Part shown: one piece after another, positions 1 to 8,300 of the stretch
How positions within the stretch are numbered: position 1 is the first letter of the stretch
Layout of the letters: every line of letters starts with the position of its first letter
Source: Promethearchaeota archaeon
Lineage (GTDB): Archaea; Asgardarchaeota; Lokiarchaeia; Sigynarchaeales; SOKP01
Assembly: GCA_019894735.1 (NCBI GenBank)
Contig: JAGXOB010000026.1
Location: forward strand, 1-25,140
Length of the DNA stretch: 25,140 nucleotides
Direction of reading: 5' to 3'
Notes under the pieces: model-generated
The model's input: only the letters and a program-made list of their open reading frames with translations
Database searches by the model: none
Told to the model about the DNA's origin: nothing
Made by a program: the position numbers and the translations under genes

Positions 1-1351
1 TTTTTTTTTCTTTAGCGTCTAATTCGAGCCAATTACTTACATCTCCTAACTGCTTTCTGGAAGAATTGCATAATATTCTTAAAAATGGGATAAAATCTTG
101 AACAACTTCGATGTCAGAGATATTGTATTTCTTTTGGATTTTCTCTACTATTGATTTTTCATTCGCTGTTAGAGAAAAAAATCCCGAAGATGTGTATCTA
201 GGGAAATTTATACTATGATAACTCTCATCTGGTACCCTATTTTTTCTTGACAAAACAACACCTCCAGCAAAAAGATCGTAGAAATAAGGGAGTAGAGACC
301 AGTATTGGTTTTTTCGGATTCTGCCAAAAATCTCGTCAGCTAAAGAAAGATTTTCATAAGCGTCAGCGATCTCATTGTTACGTCTAATAAACGACGTAAG
401 ATTCTCGTTAATCCATTTGTATAAGAAATTGTAATCTACATCAGATTTGTTGGTTAAATCTCGCGCTTCTTTTAATGTGTTAGCTTTTTGAAATAAATCT
501 CTAACTATTGCATGAATTTTTTCAGTATTATCTCTATTTAAATGTAAAATTAGTTCTTTATTGTCTTTATCTGAAGAACCTTGACTTATACCCTGCAAAT
601 CATTAATAACTCCCCTCAAATCCCCGCTGTTTTTATTGATTATTAAATTTAGGTCATTTATGCTCAAATTAGATATCTTTTCTTTAGAGACTATTTTTCT
701 AACAATTTTTTGTGTTTCTTCATTAGTTAAGGAATCTACTTCAAATCTTCTGATTTTTTTGTAAAGCGATTGAAGATTCTGTTTATATTCATTAGAGCAC
801 ATGATGATAGGAAATTGCGTATTTTCAATAAGTTTAATAATTGTTGGGACAGCACCTCTATCCGTAACTCCATAAATTCCATCAATTTCATCGATTAATA
901 TTAATTTCTTTTTACTTTCAACTACAAAATCCATAATACCTCGAGATTTTGTTGTTTCCCCTAACTTGGATTCTAGAACCGCTTTTGTACGGGTATCGGA
1001 AGCATTAGTTTCTATAACTTCCATATTAAGATCATTAGCTAGAGCGAAAGCAATCGTGGTTTTCCCCACTCCTGGAGGCCCTTCAAGTAATACTGCTGCT
1101 TTCTCAGGAGCTAATTTTAATTCAGCCTTTTGTTCTTTTTCTTCGTGAGATCGATTATAAGCTCTAATTTTTTTGTTTGCTTCGTTAATTTTTCTTTTTT
1201 CTTTAAAAAAATCTAGTATAAAATTCCTCAATTCCTCAGCTATGTTAACCTTTTGCCTTCCGACTTTAGCTACAGGTAAAACCATATCCTTAATTGAATT
1301 AGGGCGATACTTTTCGACCCATGGTACTTTCTCACTAGATTCTACTGTCAA
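1..1351 (-). CDS. rfcL: Replication factor C large subunit (3' end beyond window)
   Basis: This is the large subunit of the archaeal clamp loader, an AAA+ ATPase that opens the PCNA ring and places it on primer-template DNA. The N-terminus carries the family box VPWVEKYRP. Walker A is GPPGVGKTT at about residues 91-99, and Walker B is LILIDEIDG. The motifs ETNASDTR and CSNEYKQ (sensor 1 region) follow, and the last visible residues are lysine-rich, as usual for the RfcL tail. About 450 codons are visible; the C-terminus, where a PCNA-binding motif would sit, lies off the left edge. I chose the TTG at 1349-1351 because an AGGTG-type ribosome binding site (about 1358-1362) sits 6 bases upstream. 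The GTG at 1358-1360, directly after the rfcS2 stop, is the alternative. It is the last gene of an rfcS1-rfcS2-rfcL run. Family identity is very secure; the start is less so. Confidence 0.93.
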   Translation of the reverse strand, partial: MTVESSEKVPWVEKYRPNSIKDMVLPVAKVGRQKVNIAEELRNFILDFFKEKRKINEANKKIRAYNRSHEEKEQKAELKLAPEKAAVLLEGPPGVGKTTIAFALANDLNMEVIETNASDTRTKAVLESKLGETTKSRGIMDFVVESKKKLILIDEIDGIYGVTDRGAVPTIIKLIENTQFPIIMCSNEYKQNLQSLYKKIRRFEVDSLTNEETQKIVRKIVSKEKISNLSINDLNLIINKNSGDLRGVINDLQGISQGSSDKDNKELILHLNRDNTEKIHAIVRDLFQKANTLKEARDLTNKSDVDYNFLYKWINENLTSFIRRNNEIADAYENLSLADEIFGRIRKNQYWSLLPYFYDLFAGGVVLSRKNRVPDESYHSINFPRYTSSGFFSLTANEKSIVEKIQKKYNISDIEVVQDFIPFLRILCNSSRKQLGDVSNWLELDAKEKK

Positions 1352-1360
1352 ATAAACCAC

Positions 1361-2407
1361 CTACAAAAACTCTGAAAAGTTACATAGCTTAGCTAACAAA
1401 TTCGAGATCTGGATGTCGGTATCTCTCCCATCAATTGCTCTAAAATCCGCATCCGCTATTAATTTTAGTATCTCAGTTCTAGAATATTTACTAATTGGAA
1501 TTTTTTCTAACTCAGTTAGCATAATTTGAAACATTTCTTGGGAATTATATTTATAACTTGTTTGAATTTTCCTAGATAATTCTCTCGCTTTAAGAAAATT
1601 ACCTTTAAAACACATTAATAAAAGTCCTCTAACCATATCACTTTTGGAATTAATAGAGTTCTCGTACAACATCTCCGAATCGATAACATCCCCACTCACG
1701 GCGCAAAGTTGAAGTAAATCTATTGCGTGGGAGATCTTACCTTCAGAGGCTTTATAAAGAAATTCAACGGCATCATGTTCTATTTTTAGAGATTCTTTTT
1801 GAGCTATATTTTGTATTAATCCATTAAATGAGCTAAAATCCACAGGTGAAATTAGAAATATCTGACATCTACTTAGTATGGGATCTATAATTCTTGAAAC
1901 CTTTGTTGTTATTAGTATCATTCTACAATTTGTACCATATTTTTCCATTAATCTTCGAAATCCCTGTTGATTCGAGCCTAAAGAATCGAAATTTTTTACG
2001 ATGAGAATTTTGAACGGAGCTTCTCCTAAAACTTTTAATTGTATAAAAGGTTTAATCTTAACTCGAATAAAAGCGGGGGTTGTAATTCTTATTCCCGCTA
2101 GACTCCCTAATTTACTTTTTGAAATATATGCTTCAGAACGAGCTTGTTTCATTTCCTCCTCAGTTAAAGGAATATTTGAATAAACTAATTTTGAATTTGT
2201 ATCATAATACCTTCCTAAAAATTCCTTTGAAAACAGATTGGCTATTGTTGTTTTTCCGATCCCCTCTTCTCCAACGAATAATAAATGTGGGAAATTCCTC
2301 TGATTAATTGCTTCAATTAATCTTTTTTTAATTAAGTCTCTCCCGCATACTTCATTTAAGGATTTAGGCAAATATTTTATTCGCCAAATAGGAATCTCTG
2401 AAACCAA
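1361..2407 (-). CDS. Divergent RFC small subunit with degenerate Walker B
   Basis: This is a 348-residue AAA+ clamp-loader subunit, a paralogue of the small subunit encoded just upstream. The N-terminal box is weakened to IWRIKYLPKSL, against PWVEKYRP in the family. Walker A is intact (GEEGIGKTT, residues 46-54). In the Walker B position the usual hhhhDEAD reads ILIVKNFD (residues 134-141), so the metal-binding Asp and catalytic Glu are replaced by Lys and Asn. The sensor 1 Asn is Thr (LITT). The arginine-finger motif SRC (179-181) is kept. Inference: it may bind ATP and supply an arginine finger to its neighbour but probably cannot hydrolyse ATP itself, a division of labour like eukaryotic RFC or bacterial delta-prime. 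The start is a TTG with a GAGAGG ribosome binding site. Spacing is 32 bases after rfcS1 and about 9 before rfcL, so co-transcription is likely. Confidence 0.85.
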   Translation of the reverse strand: MVSEIPIWRIKYLPKSLNEVCGRDLIKKRLIEAINQRNFPHLLFVGEEGIGKTTIANLFSKEFLGRYYDTNSKLVYSNIPLTEEEMKQARSEAYISKSKLGSLAGIRITTPAFIRVKIKPFIQLKVLGEAPFKILIVKNFDSLGSNQQGFRRLMEKYGTNCRMILITTKVSRIIDPILSRCQIFLISPVDFSSFNGLIQNIAQKESLKIEHDAVEFLYKASEGKISHAIDLLQLCAVSGDVIDSEMLYENSINSKSDMVRGLLLMCFKGNFLKARELSRKIQTSYKYNSQEMFQIMLTELEKIPISKYSRTEILKLIADADFRAIDGRDTDIQISNLLAKLCNFSEFL

Positions 2408-2439
2408 ACTCTTTTCCTCTCTATGTTTATTTATCTAAT

Positions 2440-3423
2440 TTACGAACTAATATATTTAATCAATTGGCCAATTAAGGCTACTAAATGAATTCTCTCGTCT
2501 GCTCCTTGGCTAATTCTGTAATCTATATCTCCAATGAATGCTATTAAACTATTGTAATCATTAGTTTGAATATCAAGATCAACGATCCGTTCTAAAATCT
2601 GTCTTATAAAATTTCTAGAATCTAAATTTTCAATCGTGTCGAACAACTTTTTTACTTCATTTAGATCTTTAGCAAGGATTACATTCATTAACTTTTCTAG
2701 TGTTTTATCATCCAAAAATCCAGAAATCTTTAGAATTTCGTTCGAATCTAAATTATCTATCAATTTAAGTGAAACGGACATCTGCAAAGTATTAATAGCT
2801 TTTCGTAAATCCCCGCCTGAGATGAAAAATAGAGTTTCATACAATTTATTGGCACGAGTTTGAGGAATTTGTAATTTTTCTTTGTTTACTATAAACTTTA
2901 AACGCTCTACTATTTTATCTTTAGTTAGATTCGTAAATCTAAATACAGCACATCTAGAAATAATTGGATCGATTATTTTATTGATATAATTACATAATAA
3001 AATAAATTTTACATTACTAGAGGCTTTCTCAATGATCCTTCTTAATGCTTGTTGGACTTGGGTAGGAATATTGTCCGCTTCGTCTAAAATTACAAATTTT
3101 AAGGTGTTGTCGTTAAGAATTAAGTTTTGATTAACAAAACTTTTTATCACGTTTCTAACATAGTCCATCCTAACTGTGTCCGAGGCGTTTAGTTCTAACA
3201 CATTTGCGTAATAATTCTGCTTCTTAATCGCATTTTTGGCAATGATTAAAGCTGTACTTGTCTTCCCCGTTCCAGCAGGACCCGCAAATATCATGTGAGG
3301 CATATCATTGCTTATAGCAAATTTTTTTAAGGTATTAATGGCTATACTCTGACTTACCACATCTTCAAAAGATTCTGGCCTATATTTTTCAACCCACGGT
3401 TTTTCTTCTTTAATCCCAATAAT
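2440..3423 (-). CDS. rfcS: Replication factor C small subunit with non-standard start
   Basis: This is the canonical small subunit of the clamp loader. It has Walker A GPAGTGKTS, the ELNASD motif, Walker B VILDEAD, sensor 1 LLCN and the arginine finger SRC, all intact, so it is an active ATPase. The first ATG/GTG/TTG in frame is the GTG at 3358-3360, but the reading frame stays open upstream and encodes the conserved KPWVEKYRPESFED box (from about 3402). Between that box and the in-frame TAG that ends the upstream acetyltransferase gene (3433-3435) there is no ATG, GTG or TTG. The only start-like codons are ATT (3421-3423, 3418-3420, 3412-3414). I therefore place the start at an ATT, giving about 327 residues, the normal family length. 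A sequence error or a truncated product from 3360 are alternatives. Gene identity is secure; the start is uncertain. Confidence 0.88.
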   Translation of the reverse strand: MIGIKEEKPWVEKYRPESFEDVVSQSIAINTLKKFAISNDMPHMIFAGPAGTGKTSTALIIAKNAIKKQNYYANVLELNASDTVRMDYVRNVIKSFVNQNLILNDNTLKFVILDEADNIPTQVQQALRRIIEKASSNVKFILLCNYINKIIDPIISRCAVFRFTNLTKDKIVERLKFIVNKEKLQIPQTRANKLYETLFFISGGDLRKAINTLQMSVSLKLIDNLDSNEILKISGFLDDKTLEKLMNVILAKDLNEVKKLFDTIENLDSRNFIRQILERIVDLDIQTNDYNSLIAFIGDIDYRISQGADERIHLVALIGQLIKYISS

Positions 3424-3432
3424 CTTTCCCTT

Positions 3433-3915
3433 CTATTTGGAATCCTCAGGATTTTCTTTAGATATATCTAATTCTAAAACCTCGTATACCTTTTTAAAAT
3501 GCATTTTTGCGTAAAGGCTGGCGGCTTCCCTCGCATTTTCTTTAATATTAACTTTTATTTTTTCTACTTTAATTTTCTGCAAATGTTCAACTGCTTTTTT
3601 AACGAGTAGTTCACCAGTACCATGCCCTCTGTATTCCTCCATAAGATATACTTGCTTAATGTAACCTTCGAAAGCACCATATGGATCGATTCTTAGCTCT
3701 GCAATAATCATTCCAATAACTTCATTATCCTTATCTTCGTCGATCGCAATTAAAATCCCATGGCGTTGTAACGGATCATACAATCGTCTGGAAATGCCCC
3801 AGTCAAACCGTTTGTTATCAAATTCACCCCCGATCCTTGAAATTAATAATTTCATTAACCTTTCAAGAGATTCGATGCGATCCGGTGTAGCATTTTCTAT
3901 TCTAATATTTTTCAT
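3433..3915 (-). CDS. GNAT-family N-acetyltransferase
   Basis: This 160-residue protein has the GNAT fold. The acetyl-CoA pyrophosphate-binding motif A (Q/R-x-x-G-x-G/A) is EYRGHGTGELLVKKA in the middle of the protein, preceded by the beta-4 strand YIKQVYLMEE. A C-terminal segment of the type NAREAASLYAKMHFKKVYEVLEL is typical of the family end. The substrate cannot be told from the sequence; protein N-termini, amino acids or small amines are all possible. The ATG is preceded by a GATGATT ribosome binding site. Its TAG stop is only 9 bases before the first plausible rfcS1 start and is in the same frame, so the two genes are tightly coupled in translation. A TATA-like sequence at 3971-3985 suggests that transcription of the rfc operon begins upstream of this gene. 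Confidence 0.88.
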   Translation of the reverse strand: MKNIRIENATPDRIESLERLMKLLISRIGGEFDNKRFDWGISRRLYDPLQRHGILIAIDEDKDNEVIGMIIAELRIDPYGAFEGYIKQVYLMEEYRGHGTGELLVKKAVEHLQKIKVEKIKVNIKENAREAASLYAKMHFKKVYEVLELDISKENPEDSK

Positions 3916-3970
3916 AATTAAATCATCTGGAAAAACAAAATAACTAACAATAAATTATAGATTACTTTCT

Positions 3971-3985
3971 AAAAATTTATATTTT
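3971..3985 (-). promoter_or_regulatory. TATA box for the GNAT-rfc operon
   Basis: On the minus strand this reads AAAATATAAATTTTT, with core AATATAAA at 3976-3983. A start of transcription about 25 bases further on would leave a leader of roughly 35-40 bases before the acetyltransferase ATG, which fits the GATGATT ribosome binding site. The call rests on position and sequence only. Confidence 0.45.
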
Positions 3986-4052
3986 CGTGATTAATAAATA
4001 ACGGCTTTTTACATGTCTTAAAATGCAAGAATAAAAGGAATAAAGTTAAATT

Positions 4053-4331
4053 TTAACGTGCTGAGACTCCATCCCAGGCTTTGACTTCAGGATCTTCATA
4101 ACCACAAACACTGCATTTCTGGTTTACTTCCCACGCTTCTAAAGCAGGATGGACCCTAGTGAAAAGCGATCCACACTGTCCACATATCAAGTATTTAGCT
4201 CCACAACCATCACACATTTTCAATTGACCTTTTTCAACGAATCGAAATGTCCTCGACATCCAGTCGTCGTTAACTAATCGAAAGGTCTCTCCACCACATT
4301 GAATACACTTTTTACCGTCAAATTCAGCCAT
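4053..4331 (-). CDS. Small double zinc-ribbon protein
   Basis: This 92-residue protein contains four CxxC knuckles: C9/C12, C40/C43, C50/C53 and C73/C76. That is enough for two structural zinc sites, so it is a double zinc ribbon. Between the first two knuckles is a WMSRTFRFVEKGQ segment. I do not recognise a named family. Zinc ribbons of this kind in archaea bind nucleic acid, act as ribosome or RNA polymerase accessories, or serve as protein-protein adaptors. It has its own intergenic regions on both sides (137 bases to the acetyltransferase, 141 from the next gene upstream), so it may be transcribed alone. The ATG start is clear. Confidence 0.8.
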   Translation of the reverse strand: MAEFDGKKCIQCGGETFRLVNDDWMSRTFRFVEKGQLKMCDGCGAKYLICGQCGSLFTRVHPALEAWEVNQKCSVCGYEDPEVKAWDGVSAR

Positions 4332-4472
4332 TTTTTAAAATCAACATTTTTTAAAATTTTAGTTTTAATGTAATAAATAAATAGTGTGAATATTTAAAAA
4401 AATAAAGTATTCCATATTTAAAATTGCTTCGAAAATGCATTTGAAATAAAATTAAATAAATTAAAAAAAAAA

Positions 4473-4787
4473 TTACATTTCTAACTTTTTAGTTGACACA
4501 ACTTCAGGATTAACTCTTTCCAGTTCTCCAATTAATTGAAAAACTTTATCATCGCTTAAGGTTTCACTAAATTTTATCAACATTTCTTTGGAACCAACAA
4601 ATAAACCTTTTTTTTTCATAGGTTTTCCATCCTCTTTTAAAGGATTTACTTCCAGAAATAATAATGCTGGGCGAGTTTTAGTTGCAGGAACTTTAACTAC
4701 ATTTACGCCAGGTACTGGGGTTTCCATCTTCTCCCAATTGGCTCCAGTTTGTAGGTGGTTTTTTAATTGAGCTTCAATATCAGCCAA
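4473..4787 (-). CDS. Small conserved-looking protein of unknown function
   Basis: This is a soluble 104-residue protein with no membrane segment or cysteine motif. The pattern suggests a short N-terminal helix, then beta strands (VNVVKVPATK, RPALLFLEVNP), a basic loop KPMKKKGLFVG, and two C-terminal helices. The strand-basic loop-strand-helix order is a little like PC4-type single-stranded nucleic acid binders, but this resemblance is by eye and weak. The start is a TTG preceded, 4 bases away, by GTGATT, a good match to the archaeal ribosome binding site. It is transcribed divergently from the ribbon-helix-helix gene; the 285-base gap between them holds several TATA-like stretches on both strands. 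No function is assigned. Confidence 0.7.
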   Translation of the reverse strand: MADIEAQLKNHLQTGANWEKMETPVPGVNVVKVPATKTRPALLFLEVNPLKEDGKPMKKKGLFVGSKEMLIKFSETLSDDKVFQLIGELERVNPEVVSTKKLEM

Positions 4788-5020
4788 ATTTAATCACATT
4801 TTTTTTCATAATTATAATTTATATTAGGTGTTACATATAATATCTAATATATATACTTAGAGGTATATAAAAACTTTGTGATATCGAAGAATAGAACATT
4901 TGTATTAATACTGAGCAGACAAAAATCCCAAACAATTGATAAATCATTAAATCTTATCTATTTTTATTTCGTCGGATTACTTGGGGTCAATTTCCATTAA
5001 AAACTTTAAATATCACCTCG

Positions 5021-5030
5021 GTATATATAA
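5021..5030 (+). promoter_or_regulatory. TATA box of the ribbon-helix-helix gene
   Basis: The sequence GTATATATAA is a strong archaeal TATA element. A transcription start about 25 bases downstream would fall at about 5048-5053, inside the palindrome at 5036-5058 and 20-35 bases before the translation start. The arrangement fits a regulated promoter. Confidence 0.6.
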
Positions 5031-5035
5031 TTGTA

Positions 5036-5058
5036 TAGAAAAACTTAGAGTTTTTCTA
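5036..5058 (+). promoter_or_regulatory. Perfect 10-bp inverted repeat, candidate operator
   Basis: The arms TAGAAAAACT (5036-5045) and AGTTTTTCTA (5049-5058) are perfectly complementary and separated by TAG. The element lies just downstream of the TATA box and over the expected transcription start of the ribbon-helix-helix gene. Proteins of that fold commonly bind palindromes in their own promoters and repress themselves, so this is the likely autoregulatory operator. An RNA hairpin in the leader is the alternative reading. Confidence 0.6.
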
Positions 5059-5075
5059 AGAACCTCATAAAATTG

Positions 5076-5300
5076 GTGATTAAAATAAAATTAATTTCAG
5101 TAAATTTACCCGAATCCTATCTTAAGGTCCTTGAGATACTTGTAGTAGAAGGTAAGTTCCCAAATCGAAGCGAAGCAATTCGTGTAGGAATTAGGGATTT
5201 AATTCGGACTGAGTATCTTATAGAGGAGAGCGTTAAGAGAAATCTTAGCCCCAATTTAATCCAGAATGAGATTGAAAATCAAATTCAAGAAATTATTTAA
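5076..5300 (+). CDS. Ribbon-helix-helix (CopG-type) DNA-binding regulator
   Basis: This protein of about 74 residues has the full ribbon-helix-helix layout. There is a short beta strand (KLISVNLPESY), helix A (LKVLEILVVEG), the signature turn KFPNRSEAIRVGIRDLIRTE, then a C-terminal helix. It should act as a dimer inserting the strand pair into the major groove. The frame opens with TTG (5073) and GTG (5076), but these overlap a perfect GGTGATT ribosome binding site (5075-5081). Family members usually begin right at the strand, which here would need the ATA at 5085, three bases after the GGTGATT. I give the GTG as a conservative start. The palindrome at 5036-5058 is its likely operator. Targets beyond its own promoter, perhaps including the divergent small gene, are not known. 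Confidence 0.8.
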   Translation: MIKIKLISVNLPESYLKVLEILVVEGKFPNRSEAIRVGIRDLIRTEYLIEESVKRNLSPNLIQNEIENQIQEII

Positions 5301-5328
5301 TTTTTTATTCTATTTTTTTCTTTTTTTA
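5301..5328 (+). terminator. Poly-T terminator after the ribbon-helix-helix gene
   Basis: Immediately after the TAA stop come runs of 6, 7 and 7 T on the plus strand within 28 bases. Oligo-T runs are the usual intrinsic terminators of archaea. The tract also separates this gene from the convergent giant gene. Confidence 0.6.
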
Positions 5329-5332
5329 CATT

Positions 5333-8300
5333 CTAATTGATTGATTTGTCTTCATCGTCGTCATCATCTCCCATCAATCTTCTTATTCTTCTTCGTCTTT
5401 CAGCTCGTCTTTCAGCTATTTCTGATCTAATATCATCTTTTTCGATCTTCAGAACTTCTTTTTTCTGTTCTGGAGCCTTTTTAATATCCAATTCTTTCTT
5501 ATAGGTATTTACCCTATCTTCTATTGTTGAAATAAATTTCATTCCAATTTTAGTTTGTTTTAAGTTATACAAAGCTTCGTTTAACTCTGTTATTGCTCTC
5601 AGAAAAGAATTACTTGAAAGAGAAATTTGAGCTTTATCTAATGCTCGATATGCGAGCTTGAATTTATCGCTGTTCTCATCCTTATCTAGATCAATTTTTG
5701 TAATAATTGGAACCTGACTCGCATTTTCCAACACCTCAATTTGCTTATTCAGATCTTTAATCATTTTATCTTGGTCTGTGTTTTCTATTTTCTTAATTAT
5801 TTTCCTTAGAGCTAAAACTCCTTCATTGTATTTAAGCGTCTTAATTGTATCATTAGCAGCATCATGTTCTTTTTGAATCAATTTTTCACGTTGTTTACGT
5901 TTTTCTACTTTCTTTTGTTTGTCAAGTTCTTTTTGTTTTTCTTCTGATTCTTTTAACAAATCCTCTAACTCTTTTTGATCTTCATCTTTCTTCTCTTGGA
6001 TTGCTTTTAGCTTTTCTGTTTGTTTCATCTCTTTTTTAAGTATGATTAACAGATCGTTATTAATCCGGCTAACTTCACGTTCCCATCCAATTTTTTTGAA
6101 CATGTCTCGTCCCAATATGTATTTTTCATGGGCTTCTTCGAATTTTTTTTTGTTTTTTAATTCGGTTCCCTCTTCTAGGAAACGAAAAGCTTTTTCTGAA
6201 ATTTCTCTTTCTCTCTCTTTTTCCTCCTGAAATGAGATTACTTCTTTTCTTCTTTGTTCTTGTAATAAATCTTGTAAATCCTTAGCTTTGCTAATCTTTT
6301 CTTGAAGTTCGGCTTCAACTTTTAATTTTTCTTTCTTTTTCTTTTCATTTTGTTCTTTTTCTCGCTCAATTCTTTCCTTTTTTATTTTAATAACATTTAT
6401 CGAATCTTTAATCATTCTGATTCCTTCGGGCCATTTTATCTCAGCAAAAGTTTTCTCGCTTTCCTTGTAATAACTCACTGCTTTTTCAAAATTATTTTGT
6501 TTTAACTCCTTTTTAGCAAGATCCATGAAATTGAACGCTTGGTCTTTTTTAGAATTATATTCCATAGCGTTCCTTTCTTTAACTTCAAGCGCTTGAGTTT
6601 TCAATTTTAATAACTCTTCTTCTGCTTCTTTTGCTAATTTTTTCTCAATTTTTTGCTTTTCAATTTGTGCTTCTTGTTTTACGGTTTTTTGTTTCTCGAA
6701 AGTTCTCAATCTTTTGTCAGCGATAAATTTATCTTGATAGTGATTCACAGAATTATCTAGTTGATTTGCTTCTTCAATCCAACCAATGCGTTTGAAATCA
6801 AGTTTAGCTTTTTTGTATAAGGCAATTATTTCTTCGAATGGGGACTCTATATTTAGAATTCCTTCTTTCTTTTTTAGTTCATATTCTTGAGCTAATTTTT
6901 CGGCACGATTAATGCTATTTAAAATTTCCTCAGATTCTTTGGATTTTGCTATCTTTGACTTTTCAAATTCAATAATTCTTTGTTCATGAACAAAAACTTC
7001 CTTTTTAACGGCAATGGGTACTTTTTGCTTAGGAGCTTCTAATTTTTGGTTCTCAAGAGCTCGGAGGTTATTATCTTTTATTCTCTTGTCCTTATAAAAA
7101 TTTATTGTCCCCATTAATTTGTGTGCTTCATCTTTCCATCCTATCTTCTGGAATAATTTTCGTGCGTTCTCATAATTCAGAATTGCTTGATCGTAGGGAC
7201 TTTTATAGGCTAAAATGTCCTTTTTTAGACTTAATTCATAACTCCTCACATCTCTTTCAGCTTCACCAATCAGATCCATTGCTTTTTTTGTTAATTCTTC
7301 AGTCTCTCTCTCTTGACTACTGAGTTCTTCCAATTCTTGATATCTAAGTTTTTTCTCCTCTTTAGGTGTTTTTAAGGCATCTTCAAATTCCATTTGTTTT
7401 TTGTTTTTATCCGCTTCTAATTCACGTAAACGCTTATCTTTTTCGTATTTTTCTTGATAAAGTATTACTTGATTACCATATATTTCAGCCTCATCCTTCC
7501 ATCCCCGAGCATACACTAATTCTCTTATTTTCTTATAATCTTCAGCAATTTCCAAATATGGGGATGATTTTTCAAATTGTCTTCTTTTTATAGCCAGTTC
7601 ATACTCACGAGCCAATTTTTCAGCATTTTCTATAACTTCATCGATCATTCTCTCAAATTTTTCTTCCTCTAGGTCTTTCGTAGTAAACTCTTCGAGTTTT
7701 TTGAGTTTATTAATGTCAGCACCGACAGATTTCTCTGGTTTCAACATCTTTTGCGCTTCTTCAAATTCTTCTTGCTTAAATGCTTTTTTATGCTCGATTT
7801 CTCGTAATTTTTTGTAATTTTCTAGCTTTTCTTGGTAAAACTTAATTTGATTAGTGTAGACAAGTCCTAGCTCGGTCCAACCTTTTTCTAAAATTCTTTT
7901 CCTTAAATTTGTGTATATTTCAATTATTTCAAGATAGGGTGATGTTTCTATAAACGTCCCTTCCTTCAACGCTTTTTTAAGTGCTACATCATAATCCCTT
8001 GCCATTTTTTCGGCATTGTTTATAATAATATTAATTTCATCTTGAAATTTCTTCTCATCGAATTCCTTTTGTTTTTGAGCTTCAACTTGCTTTAATTTTT
8101 CTACATCGAAACCGTCTTTTTTAGTCTTTTGGAACTCTTCATAAACTTTTTTTTCTTCATCTTTTTTACTTTCAAGTTCTCTAACTTTCTTCTCTTTATC
8201 AAATAGTTCAGTATACTTCTTGATATGGCTTGAGTAAATAACTGCGTCCTCGTTCCATCCTTTTGCTAATACTTTTTCTCTTGCTTCAACAAAAATTTTT

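Noticed and set aside
3400..3460. GNAT-RFC fusion protein by TAG read-through
   Set aside because: The two genes are in the same frame and separated only by TAG, but both families are normally free-standing and both are full length without fusion. No recoding element is visible, so an atypical start is simpler.
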